Below, piece after piece: positions 7,100-14,656 of a DNA stretch of 21,035 nucleotides (position 1 is its first letter; the number at the start of each line of letters is the position of its first letter). The notes under the pieces are model-generated. The model saw only the letters and a program-made list of their open reading frames with translations. It was not told where the DNA came from and searched no databases. Source of the stretch: Chth-196 sp044376515. GTDB lineage: Bacteria; Verrucomicrobiota; Verrucomicrobiia; Chthoniobacterales; Chthoniobacteraceae. The translations under genes and the position numbers were made by a program. The DNA is taken from contig JBILKV010000066.1 of NCBI GenBank assembly GCA_044376515.1, positions 1 to 21,035 of the forward strand. The letters run 5' to 3'.

Positions 7100-7331
7100 A
7101 CGTAATAAATGCTCCAGTCGCGAATTGTTGGCAAGCAGGACTGCATCTTTATCACAATTACTTATATGTTCGATCCTCATGAGGCTGCTGAAAATGGCCT
7201 CCCCGGGGTCTTTGTCTCAAACATTGCATCGAAACATTTTTTTTGCTGATGTCTCGTTGTCAAAGAGGTGGTCTGTCCGTTGCACCTCCTTTCAGACTGC
7301 TCCGGTCTCTGTATCTTTCCCCATTCCTCCT
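7100..7331. promoter_or_regulatory. Divergent promoter region between the XRE regulator and the nucleoside symporter
   Basis: The part nearest the regulator (about 7100-7180) is clearly richer in A and T than the surrounding genes, as expected for a promoter. A 10-base perfect palindrome, CCTCATGAGG, lies at 7175-7184, and an eight-T run near 7240. No confident -35/-10 pair can be assigned to either gene by eye. Confidence 0.4.
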
Positions 7332-8525
7332 ATGAACCCAGCCGCGCGGTTGAGCATTTCCCTCCTCTTTTTCGTCCAGTTCTTCATCTGGGGCACCTGG
7401 GGCGTGTCGATGGGCACTTGGATGAACACTCTCGGATTCAGCCCCGTGGACATTGGCAAGGCCTTTGGAGCCACCTCTATTGCGGCGATGATTTCCCCGT
7501 TCTTTGTGGGAATGATTGCAGACCGCTACTTCCCGGCACAGCGGGTTCTGGGCGCCCTGCACATTTTGGGCGGGTTGCTCCTCTACAAAGCTTCGCTGGC
7601 CACGAGTTTTGCCGAGTTTTACCCGCTCCTGGTGGGGCACACGCTTTGTTACATGCCGACGCTCGCGCTCGCGAACTCCGTTGCGTTTTCTCAGATGCAG
7701 GATTCCGCCAAGAGTTTCGGCAGCATTCGCGTGATGGGAACCTTTGGCTGGATCGCCGCGGGGATGCTCATTGGGAAACTCAATCTTGGCGCCCACGCCG
7801 TCCAGTTTCAGATTGGGGCCGGGGTTTCCCTTTTCCTCGGTTTGTACTGTTTGTTTGTGCTCCCCGACGTGCCTCCCAAGGCCAAGGGCCAACCCGCCAG
7901 CATCGGATCCGTGCTCGGTCTGGATGCGCTCGCGCTGCTCAAAGACCGTTCCTTTGCGGTGTTCGCCCTGGGTTCCTTTCTCATCTGTATTCCACTGGCT
8001 TTTTACTACTCGGGGACGGAGCGGTTTTTGACCCAGATCGGCGTGGCCGAGGCCCCAGCCAAGATGACTTTCGGGCAGATGAGTGAGGTGCTTTTCATGC
8101 TGGTCTTTCCCCTGATGTTTGCGCGGCTGGGGGTCAAAAAAATGCTGTTGCTGGGGATGGCCTGCTGGGCGGCCAGGTACGTCTGCTTTGCGTACGGAAA
8201 CCCGGGGGCGGGCATGGGACTGTTGCTCCTGGGCATCGTCCTGCACGGGCCCTGCTTCGACTTTTTCTTTGTCACCGGGCAGGTTTACGTAGACCAGTGT
8301 GCTCCCGAACAAATGCGTTCCGCCGCCCAGTGTTTCATTGCTTTCCTGACCTACGGGGCGGGGATGCTGGTGGGCTCGATCTCGCAGGGTTACGTGATTC
8401 AGGCCTATTCGGAAGGCGACAAGGTCAACTGGGCGCCGACATGGCTCATCCCCGCCGCGGGGTCCTTTGGCGTCCTGCTTCTGTTTTTGGCGCTCTTCCG
8501 GGAGCCCAAACGGGTTCCGCAGTAG
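7332..8525 (+). CDS. Nucleoside:H+ symporter (NupG/XapB-type MFS transporter)
   Basis: This 397-residue protein has about 12 hydrophobic segments and belongs to the nucleoside:H+ symporter branch of the major facilitator superfamily. It imports nucleosides across the cytoplasmic membrane using the proton gradient. Stretches I recognise from E. coli NupG include FFIWGTWGVSMGTWM (about 13-27), CYMPTLALANSVAFSQM, IRVMGTFGWIAAGM, LGLDALALLKDRSFAVF, MSEVLFMLVFPLMFARLGVK and GPCFDFFFVTGQVYVD. The start is the ATG at 7332, because the first membrane segment begins soon after; the frame is open from 7125 but that part is upstream DNA. The ATG is preceded by CCTCCT, which is the anti-Shine-Dalgarno sequence itself and not a ribosome site. 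The exact substrate among nucleosides, xanthosine or related compounds is not known. Confidence 0.93.
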   Translation: MNPAARLSISLLFFVQFFIWGTWGVSMGTWMNTLGFSPVDIGKAFGATSIAAMISPFFVGMIADRYFPAQRVLGALHILGGLLLYKASLATSFAEFYPLLVGHTLCYMPTLALANSVAFSQMQDSAKSFGSIRVMGTFGWIAAGMLIGKLNLGAHAVQFQIGAGVSLFLGLYCLFVLPDVPPKAKGQPASIGSVLGLDALALLKDRSFAVFALGSFLICIPLAFYYSGTERFLTQIGVAEAPAKMTFGQMSEVLFMLVFPLMFARLGVKKMLLLGMACWAARYVCFAYGNPGAGMGLLLLGIVLHGPCFDFFFVTGQVYVDQCAPEQMRSAAQCFIAFLTYGAGMLVGSISQGYVIQAYSEGDKVNWAPTWLIPAAGSFGVLLLFLALFREPKRVPQ

Positions 8526-8533
8526 CCAGGCCC

Positions 8534-8573
8534 CCCGGTCGGGCGCAGGCCGGGAGAGGGGTCTCGTTTTTTT
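8534..8573 (+). terminator. Probable intrinsic terminator after the nucleoside symporter gene
   Basis: CCCGGTC (8534-8540) pairs with GGCCGGG (8548-8554), including one G-T pair, around a 7-base loop. The stem can extend by C-G pairs past a small bulge, and a seven-T run lies at 8567-8573. The 12-base gap between core stem and T run lowers confidence. Confidence 0.55.
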
Positions 8574-8615
8574 GACGCCAAAACTGAGCACTTCCCGCTA
8601 TCCTGCTGAGGAGAA

Positions 8616-9230
8616 ATGGACGCCGCCCCTGAAAAGAACCTTTCCCGGATGCCGGCCAGCGTGCCGGTCATGGTGCTTGGCGGTGCCGCCCTTCTGCCGC
8701 ACAACTGCCTGCCGCTTTACATTTTCGAGCCCCGGTACCGGGCGATGCTTGAAAGGGCGCTTACGACCGACCGGTTGCTGGCGATTGCAACCCCCAGAGA
8801 TCGGGAGGGGACCCGGGTGCTGGAGGTGGGCTGCGTGGGCCTCGTGCGCGCCAGTGTGCTGAACGAGGATGGAACATCGCGCCTCATTCTTGAGGGCCTC
8901 TGCCGGGTGCGCTTCATCGGTTGGCCGCAACTGGAACCGTTTCGACAGGCCGAGGTGCGGGTTCATGGTTCGGGAGGGGCCCAGAGTCCTTCCGAACTGG
9001 AAGAGAGACTCGAATTTTTGCGTGCCGCACTGCGCCGGTTCGGGCCCGGGATCCCGTCGGAATTGAGTGCGCGCATGGCACAAATCAATCATCCGGATGT
9101 CCTGTTGGACGTCGTGGCCGGGGTGCTTTTGAGCGACGAGGCGCACCGGCAGGCCATCCTGGAAGAGGCCGACGGCGTGCTGCGCCAGCGCCTGCTCCTG
9201 CGCTTGCTTGGAGAGATCGCTCCCTCCTGA
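8616..9230 (+). CDS. Stand-alone Lon N-terminal (substrate-binding) domain protein
   Basis: The 204-residue product matches the N-terminal substrate-binding domain of Lon protease. It has VPVMVLGGAALLPHNCLPLY (16-35), the conserved IFEPRYRAML (36-45), a GTRVLEVGCVGLVRAS segment, and LILEGLCRVRFIGW. The ATPase and protease domains of Lon are absent and the length is normal for the single-domain family, so this is not a truncated Lon. Such proteins are common in bacteria and presumably bind protein substrates or partners, but no function is established. The ATG at 8616 has AGGAG only 2 bases upstream, the one Shine-Dalgarno-like sequence near a start in this window; the second methionine (M12) is a possible alternative start. 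It is followed 59 bases later by the Tm-1/UPF0261 gene. Confidence 0.9.
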   Translation: MDAAPEKNLSRMPASVPVMVLGGAALLPHNCLPLYIFEPRYRAMLERALTTDRLLAIATPRDREGTRVLEVGCVGLVRASVLNEDGTSRLILEGLCRVRFIGWPQLEPFRQAEVRVHGSGGAQSPSELEERLEFLRAALRRFGPGIPSELSARMAQINHPDVLLDVVAGVLLSDEAHRQAILEEADGVLRQRLLLRLLGEIAPS

Positions 9231-9289
9231 ATGCTCCAACCGACGGGCCGGGGAGTGAAGGCGCGCTGCGCTTCCCGACGTGTTTCGCT

Positions 9290-10531
9290 ATGCCAACCAT
9301 CGCACTTCTTGGAACCCTCGACACAAAAGGCGAGGAGCATGTCTTTGTGGCGGAATATCTGAAGCGCAAGGGATTCCAGACGCTGCTGGTGGATGTGGGG
9401 TCCTCTCAGGAGGGGGTGGTCCGGGCGGATGTGCCGGCCGCCGAAGTCGCCGCCTTTACCGGGGAGGATTGGCGCGCCGTTTTCGCGCGGCGGGACCGCG
9501 GCGAATGCGTCGCCCTCATGGCGCGTGCCGCCCCTTTGTTTCTCGCGGACGCCGTTTCGCGCGGGCGCATTCACGGGGTGATTTCGCTTGGCGGAGGCGG
9601 GGGCACCGCGATTGCAACGGCCGCGATGCAGGCCCTGCCAGTGGGGTTTCCCAAGGTCATGGTGACCACGCTCGCGAGCGGGAACACCGCGCCCTACGTT
9701 GGCACGAAGGACGTCGTGCTGTTTCCCGCGGTCGTCGACGTCTCCGGAATCAACCGGGTTTCACGTCCCGTCTTCGAGAACGCGGCCGGCGCCATCGCCG
9801 GCATGGTCGAGGCGGCCGAGGCGCGCAAACGGGATGCGCTCGGTGAGCGACCCCTTGTGGTGGCAAGCATGTTTGGCAACACGACGGTCTGCGTCAACAA
9901 GGCCAAGGAACTGATGGAGAGCGCCGGCTACGAGGTTCTGGTGTTTCACGCCACGGGCACCGGGGGGCGCGCGATGGAGCACATGATTGGCACCGGGCTT
10001 GTCTCCGGGGTGCTGGACGTGACCACTACCGAGTGGGCCGACGAATTGGTGGGGGGCATTCTCAGCGCCGGCCCCGAGCGCCTGGAGGCCGCCGGCAGGG
10101 AACGTGTCCCCACCATCGTCACCCCGGGTTGTCTGGACATGGTCAACTTCGGCGAGCCCAAGTCGGTGCCCGCCAAATTCGCCAAGCGCCAGTTTTACTT
10201 CCACAACCCGCAGGTGACCCTGATGCGGACCTCCCCCTCCGAATGTCGCAAGTTGGGCGCGGTTCTGGCTGCCAAGGTAAACGCCTACAGGGGGCCGGTC
10301 AGTGTGTTGTTGCCGCTGAGGGCCCTGAGCATCATCAGCGTCAAGGGACAACCCTTCCACGACGCCAAGGCCGATCAGGCCTTGTTTGACGCGGTCCGGG
10401 CAGATCTGGATCCGCGCATCCCTCTCATGGAGATGGATGTCGTGATCAACGACCCGAGTTTTGCCGAGGCTTGCGCGAAGGAGTTGTTGCGCCTCATGCA
10501 GTCGGCGGGCACAGACCTCTCAGGCCCGTAG
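9290..10531 (+). CDS. Tm-1-like ATP-binding domain protein (UPF0261)
   Basis: This 413-residue protein starts with the family signature MPTIALLGTLDTKGEEH. It continues with ISLGGGGGTAIATAAMQALP (98-117), PKVMVTTLASGNTAPYVGT, VVDVSGINRVSRPVFENAAG, VVASMFGNTTVCVNKAKELM, TTTEWADELVGGIL and VTPGCLDMVNFG. It corresponds to the N-terminal nucleotide-binding part of the tomato Tm-1 resistance protein. Bacterial and fungal homologues often occur alone or next to a TIM-barrel partner; no such partner lies here. The biochemical role is unknown. The start is the ATG at 9290; the frame is open from 8921 but that part overlaps the Lon-domain gene. It has no signal peptide or Shine-Dalgarno. It may share a transcript with the Lon-domain gene, since no terminator lies in the 59 bases between them. 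Confidence 0.93.
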   Translation: MPTIALLGTLDTKGEEHVFVAEYLKRKGFQTLLVDVGSSQEGVVRADVPAAEVAAFTGEDWRAVFARRDRGECVALMARAAPLFLADAVSRGRIHGVISLGGGGGTAIATAAMQALPVGFPKVMVTTLASGNTAPYVGTKDVVLFPAVVDVSGINRVSRPVFENAAGAIAGMVEAAEARKRDALGERPLVVASMFGNTTVCVNKAKELMESAGYEVLVFHATGTGGRAMEHMIGTGLVSGVLDVTTTEWADELVGGILSAGPERLEAAGRERVPTIVTPGCLDMVNFGEPKSVPAKFAKRQFYFHNPQVTLMRTSPSECRKLGAVLAAKVNAYRGPVSVLLPLRALSIISVKGQPFHDAKADQALFDAVRADLDPRIPLMEMDVVINDPSFAEACAKELLRLMQSAGTDLSGP

Positions 10532-10559
10532 TTTCCCGCCGCATCTTTTTGTGTATACT
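10532..10559 (+). promoter_or_regulatory. Candidate promoter for the exported repeat-protein genes
   Basis: TATACT at 10554-10559 is a good -10 match, with a weak -35 (TTTCCC at 10532-10537) 16 bases before it. The ATG of the next gene begins 8 bases after the -10, so a transcript from here would be nearly or fully leaderless. Confidence 0.35.
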
Positions 10560-10567
10560 CGTCGGGG

Positions 10568-11926
10568 ATGAAGACCATCGCACTGTTGAGCGTTTCCGCC
10601 CTCGCCGGCCTGTGCCTCGGGCTCGCGCTCGAATCCGGACCCCAGCCTGCGGCAGAGTCCGGACTGGCCGCCCCTCCGGCAATGGCGTCCGACAGTGCTG
10701 TCGCCGCGGCGGAATCCGTGCCGGTGGTTCTCCCGGGGCGGTCGGATGCCGAAACCCTCTCGGCACTGCCCGTGGAGCAGCAGCGGGACACCTTGGTGAA
10801 ATGGGGAGCCAAGCCAGAAAACCTGCGCACCAGTGGAGACGAAGCCGCCATGTCAAGGGCGCTGAAAACGCTCGGCTACGAGCAGATCGTTGTTCTGCTC
10901 GAGACGCTTGCTTCTGCGACTGGCGGCAGTGGAGACTCCCGGGATTTTGTGCGCGTCGCGCTCAAGGAACGGCTTGCCGCGCTGGATCCCAGAAGTGCGC
11001 TTGAGAGGGGGCGGCAAAAAAACGATGCCCAGTTGCGGTCTGCCGCGTTCCTCGCCCTGATCACCCGTGACGCGGCCGAGGGGCTTCGGGCGGCGTTGCA
11101 GCTTTCGGAGTCGGAGCGTTCCGGTTTGTGGGATCTCGCCAAAGGAACCGACAAGCCCGGGGGCACTCTGGCCGATTTGAGGGCCTTCATTCTGGAGGTG
11201 CCGCAGTTCAAAGATCAGTACCTCTCCGTTGGCGTTGAGAGTATTCTGGGCGAGATGCTCGCTAAAAAAATGGCCTCGGATCCGGAGGGGGGGCTGGCGG
11301 AAATGCGCCAGTTTGCCGCCGATTTGCGCGCGATGAAAGCCGCCGCCGATCCCAAAGGGCAGCAGGCCTCCGGCGCCGAGTCGCAACCGCTCCATCTCAC
11401 GATGGGAATGATGATGGAGCTGCGCGAGCTTTCACCCGAGGCCGCCCGCCGGGTGTTTGATTCCCTCAATGAAACAGAAAAAAATAAATTCATCGTTTCG
11501 CTGGAGGCTGCGTCCCGGCTCAGGGAACAGGGGGTGGATGCCGCGATTCGCTTTGCCGAGAGCCAGGTCGCTGAGGATTCCGTCAAGGAGGCCGCACGGG
11601 GCATCTGGCGTGGGTTGGCCCAGCAGGACCGGGTCTCTGCGCTGCAATGGGTCGATTCGCTGCCGGCGGGCTCGTTCAGGCAGGGGGTATTCGAGTCCCT
11701 GAAGTTTGATGCAGCCCTGCGCAACAGGGGTTTAGGGGCCACTCCCGAGGCCTTGCAGGCGGGGGCCGAGCTCCTTTCCCGCAATACGCAGCTTGATTAT
11801 TTCGAGTTTCTCGCAGCGAAAAACGCGATGGGGCTCGCACCTAGTGAGTTGATTTCCGGCCTGCCCGTCCCGGAGACGGACAAACAGGAGCTCCGTCGCA
11901 GGCTCGTCCCTGTGAAGGTGAAGTGA
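10568..11926 (+). CDS. Exported helical protein of unknown function (first of a pair)
   Basis: The 452-residue product begins with a signal peptide: MK followed by the hydrophobic TIALLSVSALAGLCLGLAL. No proper lipobox precedes the cysteine, so it is probably periplasmic or anchored and not a lipoprotein. After an Ala/Pro-rich linker (about 25-55), the rest is predicted almost entirely helical. It contains segments such as LDPRSALERGRQKNDAQLRSAAFLAL written as a DP-x-AA-like motif, and VSALQWVDSLPAGSFRQGVF, where the pattern W-x5-LPxGxxR appears. Proteins with such DPxAAxxWAxxLPxGxxR repeats are, as far as I recall, frequent in Verrucomicrobiota and uncharacterised. The next gene follows 31 bases later and encodes a protein of the same general design. 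No Shine-Dalgarno lies before the ATG, and a TATACT box lies 8 bases upstream. Confidence 0.85.
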   Translation: MKTIALLSVSALAGLCLGLALESGPQPAAESGLAAPPAMASDSAVAAAESVPVVLPGRSDAETLSALPVEQQRDTLVKWGAKPENLRTSGDEAAMSRALKTLGYEQIVVLLETLASATGGSGDSRDFVRVALKERLAALDPRSALERGRQKNDAQLRSAAFLALITRDAAEGLRAALQLSESERSGLWDLAKGTDKPGGTLADLRAFILEVPQFKDQYLSVGVESILGEMLAKKMASDPEGGLAEMRQFAADLRAMKAAADPKGQQASGAESQPLHLTMGMMMELRELSPEAARRVFDSLNETEKNKFIVSLEAASRLREQGVDAAIRFAESQVAEDSVKEAARGIWRGLAQQDRVSALQWVDSLPAGSFRQGVFESLKFDAALRNRGLGATPEALQAGAELLSRNTQLDYFEFLAAKNAMGLAPSELISGLPVPETDKQELRRRLVPVKVK

Positions 11927-11957
11927 GCGCCGAGAATCCCGGATCTCCGTTGTGACC

Positions 11958-13208
11958 ATGTCGACGCGCTTGCTGCCCCTGTTGTGTCTGGTTGCCGCCG
12001 TCGCGGGCTTTGAGTGTGCTCACTTTTTCAAACACGTTGCGGTCCGACTCGTAAACCGCGGGCCTGTCGCGAAACAGACAGACACCCCACCCGGTTTGCC
12101 CCCGGCCTCGCCTGACGAAGGAAAAGTCCTGTCGGGCTTCGGTGCGCCCAAAACACGGGAGCGGCTCCAACACTTGAGAGCGATCATGAGCGGCGTGGAG
12201 CGAGCCGCCCCGGCTGACAAAAAACTCGTCCTGATGGATGCCATCAGCCAGATGGATCCCGACGCTCTGGTGCAGTTGCTCGGCGAAATCGCCGACGACG
12301 CCAATTTTTTCCAAACCTTCTCGCCAGAGTTTGAGCACGCCGCCCGGCGCCTCTCTGAGGTGGAGCCGGAAAAAGCGGCCGAATTGTGGCTCAATCGCAG
12401 GGGCGTCTTGCTGGGTGGAAGCGCCCTGCTGCTCCCGTGGGCTGGCAGGAATCCCGGGGCGTTTGCGGCGTGGAGCCTTGGCTTGCCACAGGACGCGCAG
12501 AGAGCCTTGGGAGCGGTGCTCGGGGATCTGGCCCGCAAGAACCCGCAGCAGTTCGCGGAACTGGCGCCGCAGTTGGCCACCTCACCCGCCGGGGCCGCCG
12601 GGGCGAGGGCCGCAATTCAAGGATTTCTCGAGAAGGGCAAAGCCGAAAAGCAAGAGCAGGCGAAATTGACGGCGGCTGCCCTGGCTTACGCAAAAGGTTT
12701 GCCCGAAGGAGCGATGCGCAGCGCGGCCCTCGTGGAGGCTGCCCAGAATGCGGATTTGAAAAAGTTAAATCTTGCCGCCAACGAGGAACTTCGCGACGCG
12801 CTTGCCGCTCTCGGGCCGCTGGAGTCCAAAACGGTGGCGAAAAAATTCGCCGAAACCGCCGACAAACTGCCGCAGGGGGCGTTGCGCGAAAGCGCCTTCG
12901 CGGCGCAGATGAGCGCCGCCGCTGAACGGGATCCGAAAAACGCCGCCAAAAAAGTGGAGGCGCTTTCCGGTTCCGCTGACTACCCCGCGGCGGTGCGCGG
13001 ATTCGTGGACGCCACTGCCGCCAAGGACCCTGCCGCCGCCGCCGACTGGGCGCTCAGCATCGGGCTGCAGGGAGGGCAGCGCACGGCGGCTTTGGAGAAG
13101 GCCGCCGCGGAGTATTTCCGCCAGAAACCGGACGAGGCCCGCAAGTGGGTGGCCAGCGCACCCCTGAGTGCGGAGGAATATTTTCTGCTCACTGGCTTTC
13201 GGCGTTGA
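11958..13208 (+). CDS. Exported helical-repeat protein of unknown function (second of a pair)
   Basis: The 416-residue product starts MSTRLLPLLCLVAAVAGFEC, a short hydrophobic signal or anchor. It then has a Pro-rich linker (about 40-60) and a long Ala-rich helical domain. Degenerate repeats of about 35-45 residues share a pattern DPxAAxxWAxxLxxGxxRxxAL. The clearest is DPAAAADWALSIGLQGGQRT; others include NPGAFAAWSLGLPQDAQRA, AYAKGLPEGAMRSAALVEA and AETADKLPQGALRESAFAA. This layout predicts an alpha-solenoid able to bind partners outside the cytoplasmic membrane. The GTG at 11952 is an alternative start that would add two residues. The gene lies 31 bases after its neighbour and is almost surely cotranscribed with it; hemL starts 47 bases downstream. 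I do not recognise a named family. Confidence 0.85.
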   Translation: MSTRLLPLLCLVAAVAGFECAHFFKHVAVRLVNRGPVAKQTDTPPGLPPASPDEGKVLSGFGAPKTRERLQHLRAIMSGVERAAPADKKLVLMDAISQMDPDALVQLLGEIADDANFFQTFSPEFEHAARRLSEVEPEKAAELWLNRRGVLLGGSALLLPWAGRNPGAFAAWSLGLPQDAQRALGAVLGDLARKNPQQFAELAPQLATSPAGAAGARAAIQGFLEKGKAEKQEQAKLTAAALAYAKGLPEGAMRSAALVEAAQNADLKKLNLAANEELRDALAALGPLESKTVAKKFAETADKLPQGALRESAFAAQMSAAAERDPKNAAKKVEALSGSADYPAAVRGFVDATAAKDPAAAADWALSIGLQGGQRTAALEKAAAEYFRQKPDEARKWVASAPLSAEEYFLLTGFRR

Positions 13209-13255
13209 ATGGCCGTTTTCCTTCGCGCTCGCTCCTGCTAAAGGCTTGCGCCATC

Positions 13256-14542
13256 ATGGATGCCCACTCCCGTTCCTCCGCACTGTTTGCCGAAGCCCTG
13301 ACCCTCATTCCCGGCGGAGTCAATTCGCCCGTGCGTGCGTTCCGCGGGGTGGGGGGGGAACCTTTCTTCGTGGACCGCGCCGAAGGAGCCCACATCTGGG
13401 ACGTCGACGGCAGGCGGTACGTCGACTTTGTGGGAACCTGGGGACCCGCCATCCTTGGCCATGCGCCCACGGTGGTGCGCGATGCGATTTCGCAAACGGC
13501 GGAGCGCGGGGTGAGTTTTGGAATCCCCAACCCGCTGGAGGTCGAGATGGCTCGCACCATCGTCGACTGGGTGCCCGGCATTCAAAAGGTGCGGATGGTC
13601 AGCAGCGGAACCGAGGCGACCATGTCCTGTGTCCGTCTGGCGCGGGGCTTCACCAAACGCGACAAACTCGTCAAATTCGAGGGTTGCTACCACGGCCATG
13701 TCGACTCGCTCCTTGTAAAGGCCGGCAGCGGCGCGCTCACCCATGGAACGCCCGACAGCGCCGGGGTGCCGGCGGACCTCGCCGCTCTCACCCTGACGCT
13801 CCCCTACAACGATGCGGAGGCGTTGCGCGCCCTGTTTGCCTCCCGCGGCAGCGAAATCGCGGCGGTCATCGTGGAACCGGTTCCTGCGAACGCCGGTCTC
13901 TACCTGCCCAGGCCCGGTTATCTGGAACTGATGCGCCAACTGTGCACCGAGCACGGGAGCGTGTTGATTTTTGACGAAGTCATGACCGGCTTCCGGTTGG
14001 CCAAGGGCGGCTACCAAGAACTTTGCGGCATTGTCCCGGACCTGACCGCCCTCGGAAAGGTCATTGGCGGCGGCCTGCCCGTAGGGGCTTTCGGCGGACG
14101 CGCTGACATCATGAATTGTCTGTCCCCCGACGGTCCCGTCTACCAGGCGGGAACACTCTCGGGCAACCCGCTCGCGCTGGCCGCCGGTCTGGCGCAGTTG
14201 CGGGAGATGGCCCGCATCGACGGTTGGAGGCGGCTCGAGGAGACGGGGGCCGCTTTTGAAGCCGGTGTGCGGCGCGCCCTCAAGGCTTCCGGCAAGGATT
14301 ACAATTTCCGGCGGATCGGCTCGATGTTCTGTCTGTATTTCACCTCCGCGGAAGTGCACGACCTCGCCTCGGCGCAACACAGCGACCGCGCCGGGTTTGC
14401 GCGCTTCTTCCATGGCTGCCGCGAACGGGGCGTCTATTTTGCCCCCTCGCAGTTTGAGGCGGGGTTCCTCTCGGTGGCCCACGCCCAGGTCGACCTCGAC
14501 GCGGTCGAGAAAATCACCACGGAAGTCCTTTGCTCGCTGTAG
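13256..14542 (+). CDS. hemL: Glutamate-1-semialdehyde 2,1-aminomutase
   Basis: This 428-residue PLP enzyme makes 5-aminolevulinate from glutamate-1-semialdehyde in the C5 pathway of haem and corrin synthesis, in the cytoplasm. Signature segments are LIPGGVNSPVRAFRGVGG (18-35), FVGTWGPAILGHAP, VRMVSSGTEATMSCVRLARG, FEGCYHGHVDSLLVKAGSG and LIFDEVMTGFRLAKGGYQ. The PLP-binding lysine is K268 in ALGKVIGGGLPVGAFGG, and YQAGTLSGNPLA follows. The length matches the family. The start ATG at 13256 gives the usual short N-terminus (SSALFAEALTLIPGG); the frame is open a little further upstream inside the preceding gene. There is no Shine-Dalgarno. It shares orientation with metH 114 bases downstream; no hemA lies in the window. 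Confidence 0.96.
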   Translation: MDAHSRSSALFAEALTLIPGGVNSPVRAFRGVGGEPFFVDRAEGAHIWDVDGRRYVDFVGTWGPAILGHAPTVVRDAISQTAERGVSFGIPNPLEVEMARTIVDWVPGIQKVRMVSSGTEATMSCVRLARGFTKRDKLVKFEGCYHGHVDSLLVKAGSGALTHGTPDSAGVPADLAALTLTLPYNDAEALRALFASRGSEIAAVIVEPVPANAGLYLPRPGYLELMRQLCTEHGSVLIFDEVMTGFRLAKGGYQELCGIVPDLTALGKVIGGGLPVGAFGGRADIMNCLSPDGPVYQAGTLSGNPLALAAGLAQLREMARIDGWRRLEETGAAFEAGVRRALKASGKDYNFRRIGSMFCLYFTSAEVHDLASAQHSDRAGFARFFHGCRERGVYFAPSQFEAGFLSVAHAQVDLDAVEKITTEVLCSL

Positions 14543-14656
14543 CGGGCCCCCCTGCACGCCCGCCGACTTTGCGCGCATCCATCTTCCCATCATGATGCGT
14601 GCGTTTGTTCCTTGCTCCGCCCGGCCTCCGGCGGTTTAGTCCTTGGTCACCGTTCC

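Noticed and set aside
7260..8591. A 443-codon minus-strand frame opposite the nucleoside symporter, and a similar 451-codon frame opposite hemL (13238-14593)
   Set aside because: Both have shadow-type composition, lack membrane segments or domains, and lie fully opposite well-supported genes.
8572..8604. TTGACG followed by TATCCT before the Lon-domain gene
   Set aside because: The spacer is 21 bases, too long for a standard promoter, and the first box overlaps the T run of the preceding terminator.
14543..14656. Possible cobalamin or SAM riboswitch before metH
   Set aside because: Only 114 bases are available. No B12-box-like or SAM-box pattern was seen, only a short CATCATGATG palindrome at 14588-14597.
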